From: Rhodanobacteraceae bacterium | GTDB taxonomy: Bacteria; Pseudomonadota; Gammaproteobacteria; Xanthomonadales; SZUA-5 | Reading direction: 5' to 3' | Length of the DNA: 64,000 bases | Assembly (NCBI GenBank): GCA_024234055.1 | Contig: JACKOW010000009.1 | Location: forward strand, 62,001-126,000 | Position numbers and translations under genes: made by a program | Notes under the pieces: model-generated | The model's input: only the letters and a program-made list of their open reading frames with translations | What the model was told of the DNA's origin: nothing | The model's database searches: none | Shown here: piece by piece, positions 46,209 through 55,192 of the stretch | Numbering within the stretch: position 1 is the first letter of the stretch | Layout: each line of letters starts with the position of its first letter

Positions 46209-47105
46209 ATGCTGCGTGTGGCCTTGAGCACCTTGTTGCTGGCGTCGCTCATGATGCCGGTGGTCGCCGATGCGCTCGATCTGTCCAAACCCGACGACAA
46301 TCTGCGCGCCTACCTGAAGATGCGCGGCAGCCTGGATGGCAAGGACGTGGTGACCTGGTGGTCGGGGCAGGTGTTTGCGGCCATTCCTGACGAGCGCCCG
46401 AAACTGCTGTTCGGCTTCGAGGGCATGAATGTGGCGCGCATGGAGCAGCTGGAGGACGGCAGCTGGCGCATGCTGTCGCGCGAATATGCGGTCTACAAGG
46501 ATCCGAAGACCGGCGAGATTCTGCAGCAATGGCACAACCCCTGGACCGGCGCCACGCTGAAAGTCTTTGATGTGCAGAACGATCCGGTCAATCAGCAGCT
46601 GGGTGGTGGTCCGCGGGAGGACGATGGACCGCCTCGCTTGCTGCCGCTGCGGCAGATGGGCGATGACGTGATTCTCGGCTTCGATGTGCCGCTGGCCTAT
46701 CCGAATCCGATCCAGCCTGATCTCTATCCGGAGTCTTCGACCGGGCCGGTGTACGTGGGCTCCGAGCATTTCGGTTTCTACGCGCGCAAGGCTGAACTCG
46801 ATGACGAGGCGATCAGCTCGGCGCCGATATCCATCGCCTGGTTTCGTGAAGGTCCGTGGTTGCCCTGGATGAAGATGGGCGATCACGCCGGTCTGCTGAT
46901 CTACTCGGGCTATGGCAAGAAACTGCTCGGCGGGGTCGACGAACTGCCGCAGCCCTTCCACGACTATCTGAAGCAGCAAGCACCGGAATTCCTGGCGGCT
47001 CCGCGAGAATGGTCGCAGCCCAACGCCACCACCTGGACGGTGTACAGGCAAAAGGTGCTGGAAGCCGAATCCGCAACGGACCAGTCCGACAGCGGAAAGG
47101 GATAA
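46209..47105 (+). CDS. Exported DUF1838 family protein
   Basis: 298 residues from ATG 46209 with a signal peptide (ALSTLLLASLMMPVVADA). The family core starts RAYLKMRGSLDGKDVVTWWS with GQVFAAIPDERPKLLFGFEG and continues with HNPWTGATLKVFDVQNDPV and WLPWMKMGDHAGLLIYSGYG. DUF1838 proteins are secreted and of unknown function. It precedes two membrane-protein genes with a 100-bp gap. Those may not be in the same unit. Confidence 0.8.
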   Translation: MLRVALSTLLLASLMMPVVADALDLSKPDDNLRAYLKMRGSLDGKDVVTWWSGQVFAAIPDERPKLLFGFEGMNVARMEQLEDGSWRMLSREYAVYKDPKTGEILQQWHNPWTGATLKVFDVQNDPVNQQLGGGPREDDGPPRLLPLRQMGDDVILGFDVPLAYPNPIQPDLYPESSTGPVYVGSEHFGFYARKAELDDEAISSAPISIAWFREGPWLPWMKMGDHAGLLIYSGYGKKLLGGVDELPQPFHDYLKQQAPEFLAAPREWSQPNATTWTVYRQKVLEAESATDQSDSGKG

Positions 47106-47205
47106 TGAAGCGTCTCAGGATCGACCGCGCCGTCCCTTCACGGCACCGGAGAGGGCCTTCCTGGGTTACGCATGCAGCTGGCGATCGGACTGGCCGGAGG
47201 CCGAG

Positions 47206-47889
47206 ATGGGGCTGAGCGAGCTGACGCTGCTGAAATGGGCGCACATCCTGGCCATGGTCTATTGGCTGGGTGGCGAATGGGGTGTGTTCCAGACCAGCTA
47301 CCACATCGTCAATCGGAAGCTGCCGCTGGCGGAACGACGGCGCCACATGGAAACCGCCTACCGCATCGATATCCTGGCCCGCAGCGGCATCATCCTGCTG
47401 CTGCCGCTGGGGCTGCACATGGGCGCGATCTGGACGGTGTCACCCTTTGGCGGCCCCTGGTTATGGCTGATCTGGACTCTGGCCCTGAGCTGGTTGGGGC
47501 TGTGCTGGGCCGCCTTTGTTTATCGGGAAACAGATCGTGGCCTGCGGCTGACCCGCATCGATGAATCGGTCCGCTTCCTGCTGATTCCCTTGCTGATCGG
47601 CTGCGCGGTCTCCTCGCTGCTGGGCCACGGTCCGTTCAGGGGCGAGGCCGGCATGCTCTGGTATCCGGCCAAGATCCTGATCTACGCGCTGATGCTGGTG
47701 ATCGGTCTGAAGCTGCGACTCATCATGCGCGAATGGACGCTGCTGTTTCGTCGGCTCGATCAGTCGCCGGGAGATGCCCTGATCGAGGCTCGCCTCGAAC
47801 GCTCGATCCGCTTCGGTCGACGGCTGGCCTATGTCTATTGGCTCGGCATTGCCAGCGTCGCCCTGATCGGCACAGCCAAGCCTTTCTGA
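47206..47889 (+). CDS. Integral membrane protein, His-in-TM1 family, copy 1
   Basis: 227 residues with about six membrane helices. The first, LKWAHILAMVYWLGGEWGVF, carries a conserved His and Trp-Leu-Gly as in CopD/DUF2269-like proteins that bind heme or copper in the membrane. The neighbouring gene encodes a similar protein, so a heterodimer or duplicated function is possible. No catalytic motif is recognised. Confidence 0.65.
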   Translation: MGLSELTLLKWAHILAMVYWLGGEWGVFQTSYHIVNRKLPLAERRRHMETAYRIDILARSGIILLLPLGLHMGAIWTVSPFGGPWLWLIWTLALSWLGLCWAAFVYRETDRGLRLTRIDESVRFLLIPLLIGCAVSSLLGHGPFRGEAGMLWYPAKILIYALMLVIGLKLRLIMREWTLLFRRLDQSPGDALIEARLERSIRFGRRLAYVYWLGIASVALIGTAKPF

Positions 47890-47904
47890 TGCCCTGCGCC
47901 GGCC

Positions 47905-48564
47905 ATGGATGAAGCCCTGCTCGCGGTTGTCCATCTGCTGGTCATCGGCTGCTGGCTGGGTACCGATCTGGCCGTGTTCTTCCTGAGCGGGAGGGTGGTT
48001 GATCCAGCACAGCCGATGAGCGTGCGCCGCTTCTGCGCCAACGCCATGAGCTGGCTCGACATGCTGCCACGCACGGCCCTGGTGCTGACCCTGGCGAGCG
48101 GGCTGGCGATGTCGATGAGTCTCCAGTTTCTGCCCGACAGGCACGCCGGGGCAGAGCTGGTCTGGCTGGGCTCTGCAGTCTGGCTGTTGCTGGTCTGGGC
48201 CGAATACGCGCAGCGACGGGGCCGCTGGCACGCTGGCCTGGCCGGCATGGACGCGGCGATTCGCCTTGTGGTGGTGGGCGCGTGCATCGGTCTGGCGGCA
48301 GCCCTGTGGCGCAGCGCGCCCTGGCTGTCGGCGAAACTCGCGATCATGGCGCTGATCATCGCCCTGGGCTTGATCATCCGTTGGCGGCTGCGGCCGTTCT
48401 CGGCGCTGTTCGCGCAGATCTCGAATGGCGCCGGCGGCGAGCAGGATCAGGCGCGGCTGGCGCGTCTGCTGGCTCGGGTCAAGCTGCCGGTGCTGCTGAT
48501 CTGGACGCTCCTGCTGGTGGCCGCTGTGCTTGGTCGTACGCGGTATGCCTTGGGAGCCGGATGA
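47905..48564 (+). CDS. Integral membrane protein, His-in-TM1 family, copy 2
   Basis: 219 residues, start 15 bp after the previous stop and clearly a relative (LAVVHLLVIGCWLGTDLAVF matches the TM1 pattern). About six helices. Conserved His in TM1 and basic loops between helices. Probably co-expressed with copy 1. Function unknown. Confidence 0.65.
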   Translation: MDEALLAVVHLLVIGCWLGTDLAVFFLSGRVVDPAQPMSVRRFCANAMSWLDMLPRTALVLTLASGLAMSMSLQFLPDRHAGAELVWLGSAVWLLLVWAEYAQRRGRWHAGLAGMDAAIRLVVVGACIGLAAALWRSAPWLSAKLAIMALIIALGLIIRWRLRPFSALFAQISNGAGGEQDQARLARLLARVKLPVLLIWTLLLVAAVLGRTRYALGAG

Positions 48565-48625
48565 GCACTGCCACCATGCGGCGTGGCCTTTGGAGAAATC
48601 GCCCGGTTTGCCGGATACTGCGGTG

Positions 48626-49369
48626 ATGACCAAGACCCCGCGCGCCACACCCCGCTACCAGTCGCTCGCCAACGATCTGCTGGCCAAGATCGAGTCGGGC
48701 GCCTATGCCACGGGCAGCCAGTTTCCGACCGAATTCGAGATCAGCGCCGAATACCAGGTCAGTCGCCACACGGTGCGCGCCGCGCTGGCGCGTCTGCATT
48801 CGCTGGGCCTGATCCAGCGTCGTCCGGGTGCCGGCACGCACGTCACCGCGCCGGTGCCACCAATGCGCTACCAGCAGGAGGTCAGCGGCATCGACGATCT
48901 GCTGCAGTTCGGTCGGGTCACGCGGCTGGAGCTGCAGCGCAGCGAGCGCATGCCGTCGCCGCTGGAAATGGCACAGGCACTGGGCGTGCGCACCGGCGCC
49001 GAGATCATCCGCGTGTTCTGCCTGCGTTTTGCCGTGGATATGGAAGAGCCGATCTGCACCACCGAGATTCTGGTACGTCCCGCCCGCGGGGTGTCGGCGG
49101 CGGCACTGCTGAAGCCGGAAACCGCGGTGGATTCAGCCTTGAAACTGCTGGATTTCGGGCGCATGGGCCATGTCGATCAGACTTTTGATGCGATCGGTAT
49201 GCCGACGGAGCAGGCCAGTCTGCTCGGCGTGGAGGCCGAAAGCCCGACCCTGCGCGTCGTGCGCTCCTATCACGCACTGGAGGGGCGAATCGTCTGCGCC
49301 ACCTTCAGCCTGCACCCCGCTGGTCGTTTTGCCTACAGCATGCGCCTGGCGCGTCGCACGGCTCCCTGA
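48626..49369 (+). CDS. GntR-family transcriptional regulator with UTRA domain
   Basis: 247 residues from ATG 48626 (GTG 48623 possible). The winged HTH is at 1-70: RYQSLANDLLAKIESGAYAT, then FPTEFEISAEYQVSRHTVRA and ALARLHSLGLIQRRPGAGTH. A UTRA effector-binding domain follows to the C-terminus. It ends 11 bp before a CoA-transferase gene, so it likely controls that gene and possibly the two membrane proteins upstream. The effector is unknown but may be an acyl-CoA or organic acid. Confidence 0.85.
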   Translation: MTKTPRATPRYQSLANDLLAKIESGAYATGSQFPTEFEISAEYQVSRHTVRAALARLHSLGLIQRRPGAGTHVTAPVPPMRYQQEVSGIDDLLQFGRVTRLELQRSERMPSPLEMAQALGVRTGAEIIRVFCLRFAVDMEEPICTTEILVRPARGVSAAALLKPETAVDSALKLLDFGRMGHVDQTFDAIGMPTEQASLLGVEAESPTLRVVRSYHALEGRIVCATFSLHPAGRFAYSMRLARRTAP

Positions 49370-49380
49370 GCGCCGGGGCC

Positions 49381-50610
49381 ATGGGGCCACTGGCCGGGAT
49401 CCGCGTCCTCGATCTGTCGCGCATTCTGGCGGGGCCCTGGGCCACGCAGCTGCTGGCCGATCTTGGCGCCGAGGTGATCAAGGTCGAGCGTCCGGGTAGC
49501 GGCGACGATACCCGCCGCTGGGGCCCGCCGTGGCTGGCCGACGGGCACGGCGCCGCCACGGCCGAATCGGCCTATTTTCTCAGCGCCAATCGCGGCAAGC
49601 GCTCGGTCACCCTCGATTTCACCCAGCCCGCCGGTGCCAACCTGGTGCGGGCACTGGCGCGGCAGAGTCAGATCGTGGTCGAGAACTACAAGGTCGGTGC
49701 GCTGGCCCGATACGGCCTCGATTACGCCAGCCTGATCCAGCTGAATCCGGCGCTGGTGTATTGCTCGATCACCGGCTACGGCCAGACCGGACCCTATGCC
49801 GACCGTGCCGGCTACGACGCCGCCATCCAGGCCCAGGGCGGCTTGATGAGCATCACCGGCGAGCCCGACGGTACGCCGGGTGGCGGTCCGCAGAAGGTCG
49901 GCGTGGCCGTATCCGATCTGATGACCGGGATGTACGCGGTCGTCGGCATCCTCGCCGCGCTGCGCCACAGCGAAGCCACCGGCCAGGGCCAGCAGATCGA
50001 CCTGGCGCTGCTCGATAGCCAGGTGGGTTGGCTGGCCAACCAGGCCATGAATTATCTGGTCGGCGGTGAGCTACCGCAGCGCCATGGCACCGCGCATCCG
50101 AACATCGTGCCCTACCAGATGATGCCGAGCGCCGATGGCCACTTCATGTTGGCGGTCGGCAACGACGCCCAGTTCCGCAAGCTCTGCGCGGCGATCGGCC
50201 TGCCCGCGCTGGCCGAGGATCCGCGCTACCGCAGCAACGCCGAGCGCGTGATTCATCGCGATGCGCTGATCGACACCCTGAGCCTGACACTGCGCCAGCG
50301 ACCGGCAGCGGATTGGCTGCGCGAATTCGAAAGCCTCGGCATCCCCTGCGCGCCGGTGCAGACGCTGGATCAGGTTTTCGCCGACCCGCAGGTCCAGGCC
50401 CGCGGCATGCGTTTCAATCTGGCGCATGGCAGCGGCGTGGAGGTGCCGATGGTGGCCAATCCACTCCGGTTTTCCGAGACCGCCGTGGCCTACCACCGAG
50501 CACCACCGCAGCTGGGCGCCGACACCCGCGCCGTGCTGAGCGAGCGGCTGGGACTGGATCAGGCCGAACTGGATCGTCTGGCCGAGAGCGGAGTCATTGC
50601 ACCGGGGTGA
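49381..50610 (+). CDS. Family III (CaiB/BaiF) CoA-transferase
   Basis: 409 residues, standard length. The N-terminal block is LAGIRVLDLSRILAGPWATQ, followed by LGAEVIKVERPGSGD. The catalytic Asp is in VGVAVSDLMTGMYAVVGIL, and HPNIVPYQMM and the substrate-binding C-terminus are intact. It moves CoA between carboxylic acids. The pairing with a GntR regulator fits a catabolic operon, but the specific acids (formate/oxalate, carnitine, succinate and others) cannot be told. Confidence 0.9.
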   Translation: MGPLAGIRVLDLSRILAGPWATQLLADLGAEVIKVERPGSGDDTRRWGPPWLADGHGAATAESAYFLSANRGKRSVTLDFTQPAGANLVRALARQSQIVVENYKVGALARYGLDYASLIQLNPALVYCSITGYGQTGPYADRAGYDAAIQAQGGLMSITGEPDGTPGGGPQKVGVAVSDLMTGMYAVVGILAALRHSEATGQGQQIDLALLDSQVGWLANQAMNYLVGGELPQRHGTAHPNIVPYQMMPSADGHFMLAVGNDAQFRKLCAAIGLPALAEDPRYRSNAERVIHRDALIDTLSLTLRQRPAADWLREFESLGIPCAPVQTLDQVFADPQVQARGMRFNLAHGSGVEVPMVANPLRFSETAVAYHRAPPQLGADTRAVLSERLGLDQAELDRLAESGVIAPG

Positions 50611-51128
50611 TCTGCCACCCTGTTGTGCTCATGGCGAGCCATCTGTGTCGGCTCGACACTGCATGCTGGCCATGAACCCGCCTGGTACGCGTAGCCCGTT
50701 GTGCCGCGCAGCGGCTCAGCGGGGCTCTCTGGCGCCACCTCCCGCAGGGCGCTACGCGCACTTCGGGCTACAAGAGCCGGCTCTTGCCGGAATAAGGCAA
50801 TACAACGACTTAGGACATGGGTTCATGGAGAGCCACCTGTCTCGACCCGAAACTGCCCACGGACCATGAACGCCCGGCGTCATTGCGACCCCGGACCAGA
50901 TCAGGGGGAAGCAATCCGGGGGCATGCAGCGATATCCTGGATTGCTTCGTCACTGCGTTCCTCGCAATGACGCGTCAAGAAATTACGATATGGGTTCATG
51001 GAGAGCCTGCATGAACCCCAAGCTCGCCTGTAGCGACCTCGCGTCGCGACCGGCCAGCGACACCAGCGCAATAGCGGTCGCGCCGCAAGGGCGCTCCTAC
51101 CAGAGCACGAGGCTGCCCTTGAGGAAAT
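50611..51128. repeat. Mosaic interspersed repeat cluster
   Basis: No gene supported. A 'ggcgagccatctgtgtcgg ... ggccatgaacccgcc' unit (50634-50680), a 'gtgccgcgcagcggctcagcgggg ... cacttcgggctac' module (50700-50771) and a 'ggttcatggagagc' module (50818-50972) follow one another. A second 'ccacctgt' unit is nested inside the last. A 'gcgacctcgcgtcgcgacc ... gcaagggcgctcctac' hairpin closes the cluster (51036-51100). Confidence 0.75.
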
Positions 51129-51923
51129 TCACGCCTGGTGCCGTGGCCCCAGGGGTGACAAGTCGTACTCCAGGGCAGCCTGCACCGTCAGTTGCTGCAG
51201 GCTGCCGAAACCAGACTCCTGTTTGGCCTTCTCAAGGTGATAGCGCACGTTGGCGTAGCTCATCTCGGTGATCGCCGCCACCTCGTGCAATGACTTGCCG
51301 GCCACCACCCAACGCAGGCACTCCAGTTGTCGCTCGTTGAGATTCAAGCGTGTTCCCCGCGCGGCCTGGGTCTGCTGACGCCCGGTTACCAGCTCGGTCA
51401 GCCACTTCGCCACGTAGGCGAGCGCGATGGTGTTGAGCTCTTCGACCACCCTGGCGTCCGGGGCGCGATGGAAACCGAAGAACAAGGCATGGCAATGGCC
51501 CTGGTGGCGATAGGGCACCACGACCAGATCCTGCAGCCTGGGCATCCCCGGCCGCGCCGTTGCATGCAGCGCCAGCGTCCTCGAAAACGGCACATAGCGC
51601 GCCACCTGCCCCAACCAGAAGGGCTTGTCGCGCACCATCACCCAGTTGAACAAGCGACGCGGCGAGCGCCTGGCCACCTCCTCGGCGAAGGCGAGCAGCG
51701 GAACGTCCCCGAGGGCGCCGGACAGGTCTTCCGCCCAGTGGAAGCGCAGCGTGTCTTCCAGCGCGCCGGCCTCTTCGTGGCTGAACATCGCAACGCCAGC
51801 CACGCCCCGCTCACGGGCGCTCTCGATGAGCACGGCGCGAACCGGCTCGCCACACTCCGAGGCCAGCAAGCGCTGCAGCAAGCAGGAAAAGTCGCGTGAA
51901 TGGTCGGCTTGCGCGTATCCCAT
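51129..51923 (-). CDS. LuxR-family transcriptional regulator
   Basis: 264 residues from ATG 51923, with a clear GGAGGGG site. The C-terminal HTH reads LNERQLECLRWVVAGKSLHE then VAAITEMSYANVRYHLEKAK, a GerE-type fold with the usual Glu and Val-Arg-Tyr-His positions. The N-terminal ~170 residues may fold as a PAS-like or autoinducer-binding domain (PFSRTLALHATARPGMPRLQ). No luxI synthase is near, so it would be an orphan. It could regulate the divergent secreted-protein gene 287 bp away. Confidence 0.8.
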   Translation of the reverse strand: MGYAQADHSRDFSCLLQRLLASECGEPVRAVLIESARERGVAGVAMFSHEEAGALEDTLRFHWAEDLSGALGDVPLLAFAEEVARRSPRRLFNWVMVRDKPFWLGQVARYVPFSRTLALHATARPGMPRLQDLVVVPYRHQGHCHALFFGFHRAPDARVVEELNTIALAYVAKWLTELVTGRQQTQAARGTRLNLNERQLECLRWVVAGKSLHEVAAITEMSYANVRYHLEKAKQESGFGSLQQLTVQAALEYDLSPLGPRHQA

Positions 51924-52210
51924 GACCCCTCCAGGAGGCCCTGCCAGGACCAGTTTAGCAAAGCGATCTGCAGTGCGCGGTTCCAGCCCCAGCGGACCCA
52001 AACTAGCAGATCTGCCAGTTGAGCCTTTGTCTGGTATGCAAATAATCGATGAGCGAGTGGCCACGCCCCGTGAAAAGGGGCCAATGCGCTGCTTGCTGAC
52101 ACCAGGAATTCCCCGTGGGGACCCGGTCAGCGCAGATCAGGTCCCCACCGTGCCCCGGTGCCTCGGGGACCTCGAAACCGACGATGTTTCCGGCCAGAGG
52201 TCACTTCACG

Positions 52211-53518
52211 ATGCGAATTCCCAACCGTCTGCTCGCCTGCGCTCTCGCTCTCGCCCTCCTGGGTCCGACGCTGACCATCGCGGCCACGCTGGAGGTCGCA
52301 CCCGGCGCGGTCGATATCGCCAATGACGGCCTGTGCTCGCTACCCGAGGCCATCCGCAATGCCAACGCCGATGCCCAGGTCGACAACAGCGATTGTCCGG
52401 CTGGCAGCGGTGCCGACACGGTGCTGCTGGCGATTGGCTCGAACTACACCTTCCTCAGCGCAGACGCGGTGCTCGACCACAACGCGCTGCCGCTGATCGA
52501 CTCAACGCTGCTGATCGACGGCCGCGGCGCCACCCTGGAGCGCAGCTCCACCCTCGGCTGCGTGCTCGATGGCAACCGGGCGCCCGCCGATTTCCGCCTG
52601 CTGCAGGCGAACCAGCCAGCCGAACTGACCCTGCGCGATCTCAGTTTGCGCGGCGGCTGTGCCGATGGCACAGGCACGCAGGCCAACGACGGCGGGGCCA
52701 TCAGTTTCCGTGGCACGACGCTGACGTTGGAGCGGGTCACGGTCGAAGGCAACCAGGCCTTCGACAAGAGCGGCGGCCTCGACATCGACGGCACCTCGGG
52801 TGCCGTGACCATCGTCGACAGCAGTTTCCGCAACAACCATGGCGGCGGCGGTGCCGGCGCCATCGGCAACACATCGCCGCAGATGACCATTGTCGGCAGC
52901 ACGATCTCCGGCAACAGCTCGGGCGGTCAGGGCGGCGGCGGCATCGGTAACTTCGACACTCTGACCCTGCGCAACAGCACGGTCTCGGGCAACAGCTCGA
53001 CCGGCCAGGGCGGTGGCGGCATCGGCAACGCCGGCGTCATGACCATCGAGAACGCCACCATCGTCGGCAACTCGGTGACCGGCGCCCTCGGTGGCGGCGG
53101 CATCGGCAATGCCAGCAGTCTCACGATCAAGAACTCGATCGTCGCCGGGAACGGTGCCGGCGGCGACTGCGTCAACCTGGCCGTTTTCAACGCCATCGGG
53201 CAGAACCTGGACAGCGACGGCTCCTGCGCGGCCATCGATCCCGACTTCACTCAGGTAAGTCCCGGCGCCCTGGCGCTGGCGCCGCTCGCGGACAACGGCG
53301 GCCCCACGCAGACACATGCCTTCCAGGGCACGGCAACCAGCGTAGCCATCGATGCCGTGCTCGATTGCACGCTCATCGACGGCGTCACCGCGATTGATGT
53401 CGACCAGCGCGGCGAGGCGCGGCCGCAGGACGGTGACGAAAGTGGTGCCGCTGCCTGCGACGTCGGCGCCTTCGAACTCGCCCGTCCCGATGTGCACCAT
53501 GTCGATGGCGTGACCTGA
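52211..53518 (+). CDS. Secreted beta-helix protein, 5' part before an in-frame TGA
   Basis: 435 residues from ATG 52211. A signal peptide (LLACALALALLGPTLTIAAT) precedes right-handed beta-helix repeats rich in GGGIGN (LTLRNSTVSGNSSTGQGGGG) and a closing choice-of-anchor-type segment (QRGEARPQDGDESGAACDVG then AFELARPDVHHVDGVT). The frame stops at TGA 53516-53518 but the same frame continues directly as a further 553 residues. In the paralogous region downstream this codon is Cys (TGC). So either a nonsense mutation or a sequencing error splits the gene. Confidence 0.75.
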   Translation: MRIPNRLLACALALALLGPTLTIAATLEVAPGAVDIANDGLCSLPEAIRNANADAQVDNSDCPAGSGADTVLLAIGSNYTFLSADAVLDHNALPLIDSTLLIDGRGATLERSSTLGCVLDGNRAPADFRLLQANQPAELTLRDLSLRGGCADGTGTQANDGGAISFRGTTLTLERVTVEGNQAFDKSGGLDIDGTSGAVTIVDSSFRNNHGGGGAGAIGNTSPQMTIVGSTISGNSSGGQGGGGIGNFDTLTLRNSTVSGNSSTGQGGGGIGNAGVMTIENATIVGNSVTGALGGGGIGNASSLTIKNSIVAGNGAGGDCVNLAVFNAIGQNLDSDGSCAAIDPDFTQVSPGALALAPLADNGGPTQTHAFQGTATSVAIDAVLDCTLIDGVTAIDVDQRGEARPQDGDESGAAACDVGAFELARPDVHHVDGVT

Positions 53519-53521
53519 ACC

Positions 53522-55183
53522 TTGGGCGATGCCATCGAAGCGTCCAATCTCGATCAGGTCACGATCGGCGGATGCGTCGATGTCTCCGCCGGGGCCGACA
53601 CGATCGTACTCTACAACGACACCGTCCTCACTGCCGCCGACACGGTGCGCTCTTCCCTGCTGGCCGGCGCCCATGCCGGCCTGCCCGACGTCAGCAGCGA
53701 GATCACGATCACTCCCGGCAACTCTGGTGTGCGGATCGAGCGTAATCCGGCCTTCGACTGCGAGGTGGCCGACGGCCCCAACGAGTTCCGGCTGCTCCAG
53801 GTTGTGGCGGGCGGCGAGCTGACCCTGTCCGGGCTGACGCTGGCCAATGGCTGCGCCGATCAGGGCGGCGCGGTGCTGCTGTCCGGCAACGGCGTCCTGC
53901 TGGGCGTCGACAGCGGCTTTGTCGGCAACACGGCCCGTTCCGTGACGCTACCCGCGGATGGCGGCGCGGTCGCGGCAGCGACGCCTGCATCCATGCGCTT
54001 CAGCGGCGCGCTGTTCCAGGACAACCTCGCCGCCGGCTCCGGCAACACCAGTGGCGGCGCCCTGTATGCCGACGAGGCGCTGGTTGAGCTGCTCGACAGC
54101 CGCTTCATCGGCAATGCCGCGTTGGCCATCGCTGGCCGTGCCAGAGGTGGGGCGGTTCGGTGGATCAGTGGAGCGCCCACGCTCGAGCGTGTGGTCTTTC
54201 AGTCCAACCAGGCCCGAGGGGCCGACGAGACAGGACCTGGCTCAGACGCCTACGGCGGCGCGCTCTACGCCGACAGCCGAGGCGCGACCTTGCGAGAGGT
54301 CCGCTTTGCCGACAACCTCGCGCGTGGAGGCGACGGCGGCACAAGGGGTGGCTCTGCCTTTGGCGGCGGCGCCTACACCGATGGTTCCAACGGAGGAACT
54401 GTCTTCCAGCGTGTCAGCTTCGTCGGCAACCGGGCCGAGGGCGGGCAAGGCGGAACCCTGGCGGGTGGCCGGGCCCAGGCGGGAGCCCTTTTTGGCTACG
54501 TGATCGAGCTGCTCGACAGCACCCTCAGCAGCAACGTGGCGCAAGGCGGCAACAGTCTCTCCGGACTCGGCGGTGGGGCCGACGGCGCTGGCCTTTACGT
54601 CGATACGTCCGAGGATCCCATACCGATTCGCCACACCACGATCGCCGGGAATCGCGTCGTTGCCGGCAACGGCAGCAGCTTCGGGACGCTCCGCGGCGGT
54701 GGCCTCTACGTCGCCGACCACATCACCATCTCGAGTTCCGTCATCGAGGGGAATACCGCCACGGTGGGTACCAACAGCACTGACTCGCCCTGCCAGGCAG
54801 CCAACGCGACGTACCTCGGCACGCTGGGCTACAACACCATCGCCGAGGCCAGCCCTGACTGCGTCTTCGACGGCACCGGCGACCAGACCGCCGCCGGCCC
54901 GTCGCTGCTGCCGCTGGGCGAATACGGCTGCAGCACGACGCTCCCCGACGGCTCCTGCCTGCCCACCCACCCGGTGGCCATCGGCAGCCCGGCCCACGAT
55001 GCCGGCAGCTGCAGCGCCTCGGGCGTCACCGCCGATGCCCGCGGCTACTCCCGCCCCTGGGACGATCCCGATATCGCGAACCTCGACGACGGCTGCGACG
55101 CCGGCGCCTACGAGTCGCGCGACCTCGACAACGACGGCTTCGACGATGACTACGCGTCGATTTTTGCCAATGGCTTCGAATAG
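53522..55183 (+). CDS. Secreted beta-helix protein, 3' part ending IFANGFE
   Basis: In the same frame as the preceding gene (52211-53518), separated only by the TGA. Begins TLGDAIEASNLDQVTIGGCV and continues with beta-helix repeats: LTLSGLTLANGCADQGGAVL, then FQSNQARGADETGPGS. A C-terminal block (GSPAHDAGSCSASGVTADAR, GYSRPWDDPDIANLDDGCDA) ends YASIFANGFE. No signal peptide of its own, so it is unlikely to be exported unless read through from the upstream part. Residues of this block are about 70% identical to residues 1398-1950 of the next gene. Confidence 0.75.
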   Translation: MGDAIEASNLDQVTIGGCVDVSAGADTIVLYNDTVLTAADTVRSSLLAGAHAGLPDVSSEITITPGNSGVRIERNPAFDCEVADGPNEFRLLQVVAGGELTLSGLTLANGCADQGGAVLLSGNGVLLGVDSGFVGNTARSVTLPADGGAVAAATPASMRFSGALFQDNLAAGSGNTSGGALYADEALVELLDSRFIGNAALAIAGRARGGAVRWISGAPTLERVVFQSNQARGADETGPGSDAYGGALYADSRGATLREVRFADNLARGGDGGTRGGSAFGGGAYTDGSNGGTVFQRVSFVGNRAEGGQGGTLAGGRAQAGALFGYVIELLDSTLSSNVAQGGNSLSGLGGGADGAGLYVDTSEDPIPIRHTTIAGNRVVAGNGSSFGTLRGGGLYVADHITISSSVIEGNTATVGTNSTDSPCQAANATYLGTLGYNTIAEASPDCVFDGTGDQTAAGPSLLPLGEYGCSTTLPDGSCLPTHPVAIGSPAHDAGSCSASGVTADARGYSRPWDDPDIANLDDGCDAGAYESRDLDNDGFDDDYASIFANGFE

Positions 55184-55192
55184 GACGCTCCG

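Noticed and set aside
53516..53518. TGA as a selenocysteine codon
   Set aside because: A conserved Cys is at the aligned position in the paralogue, but I see no SECIS-like hairpin right after the codon, the protein is not a redox enzyme, and a single C-to-A change explains it more simply.
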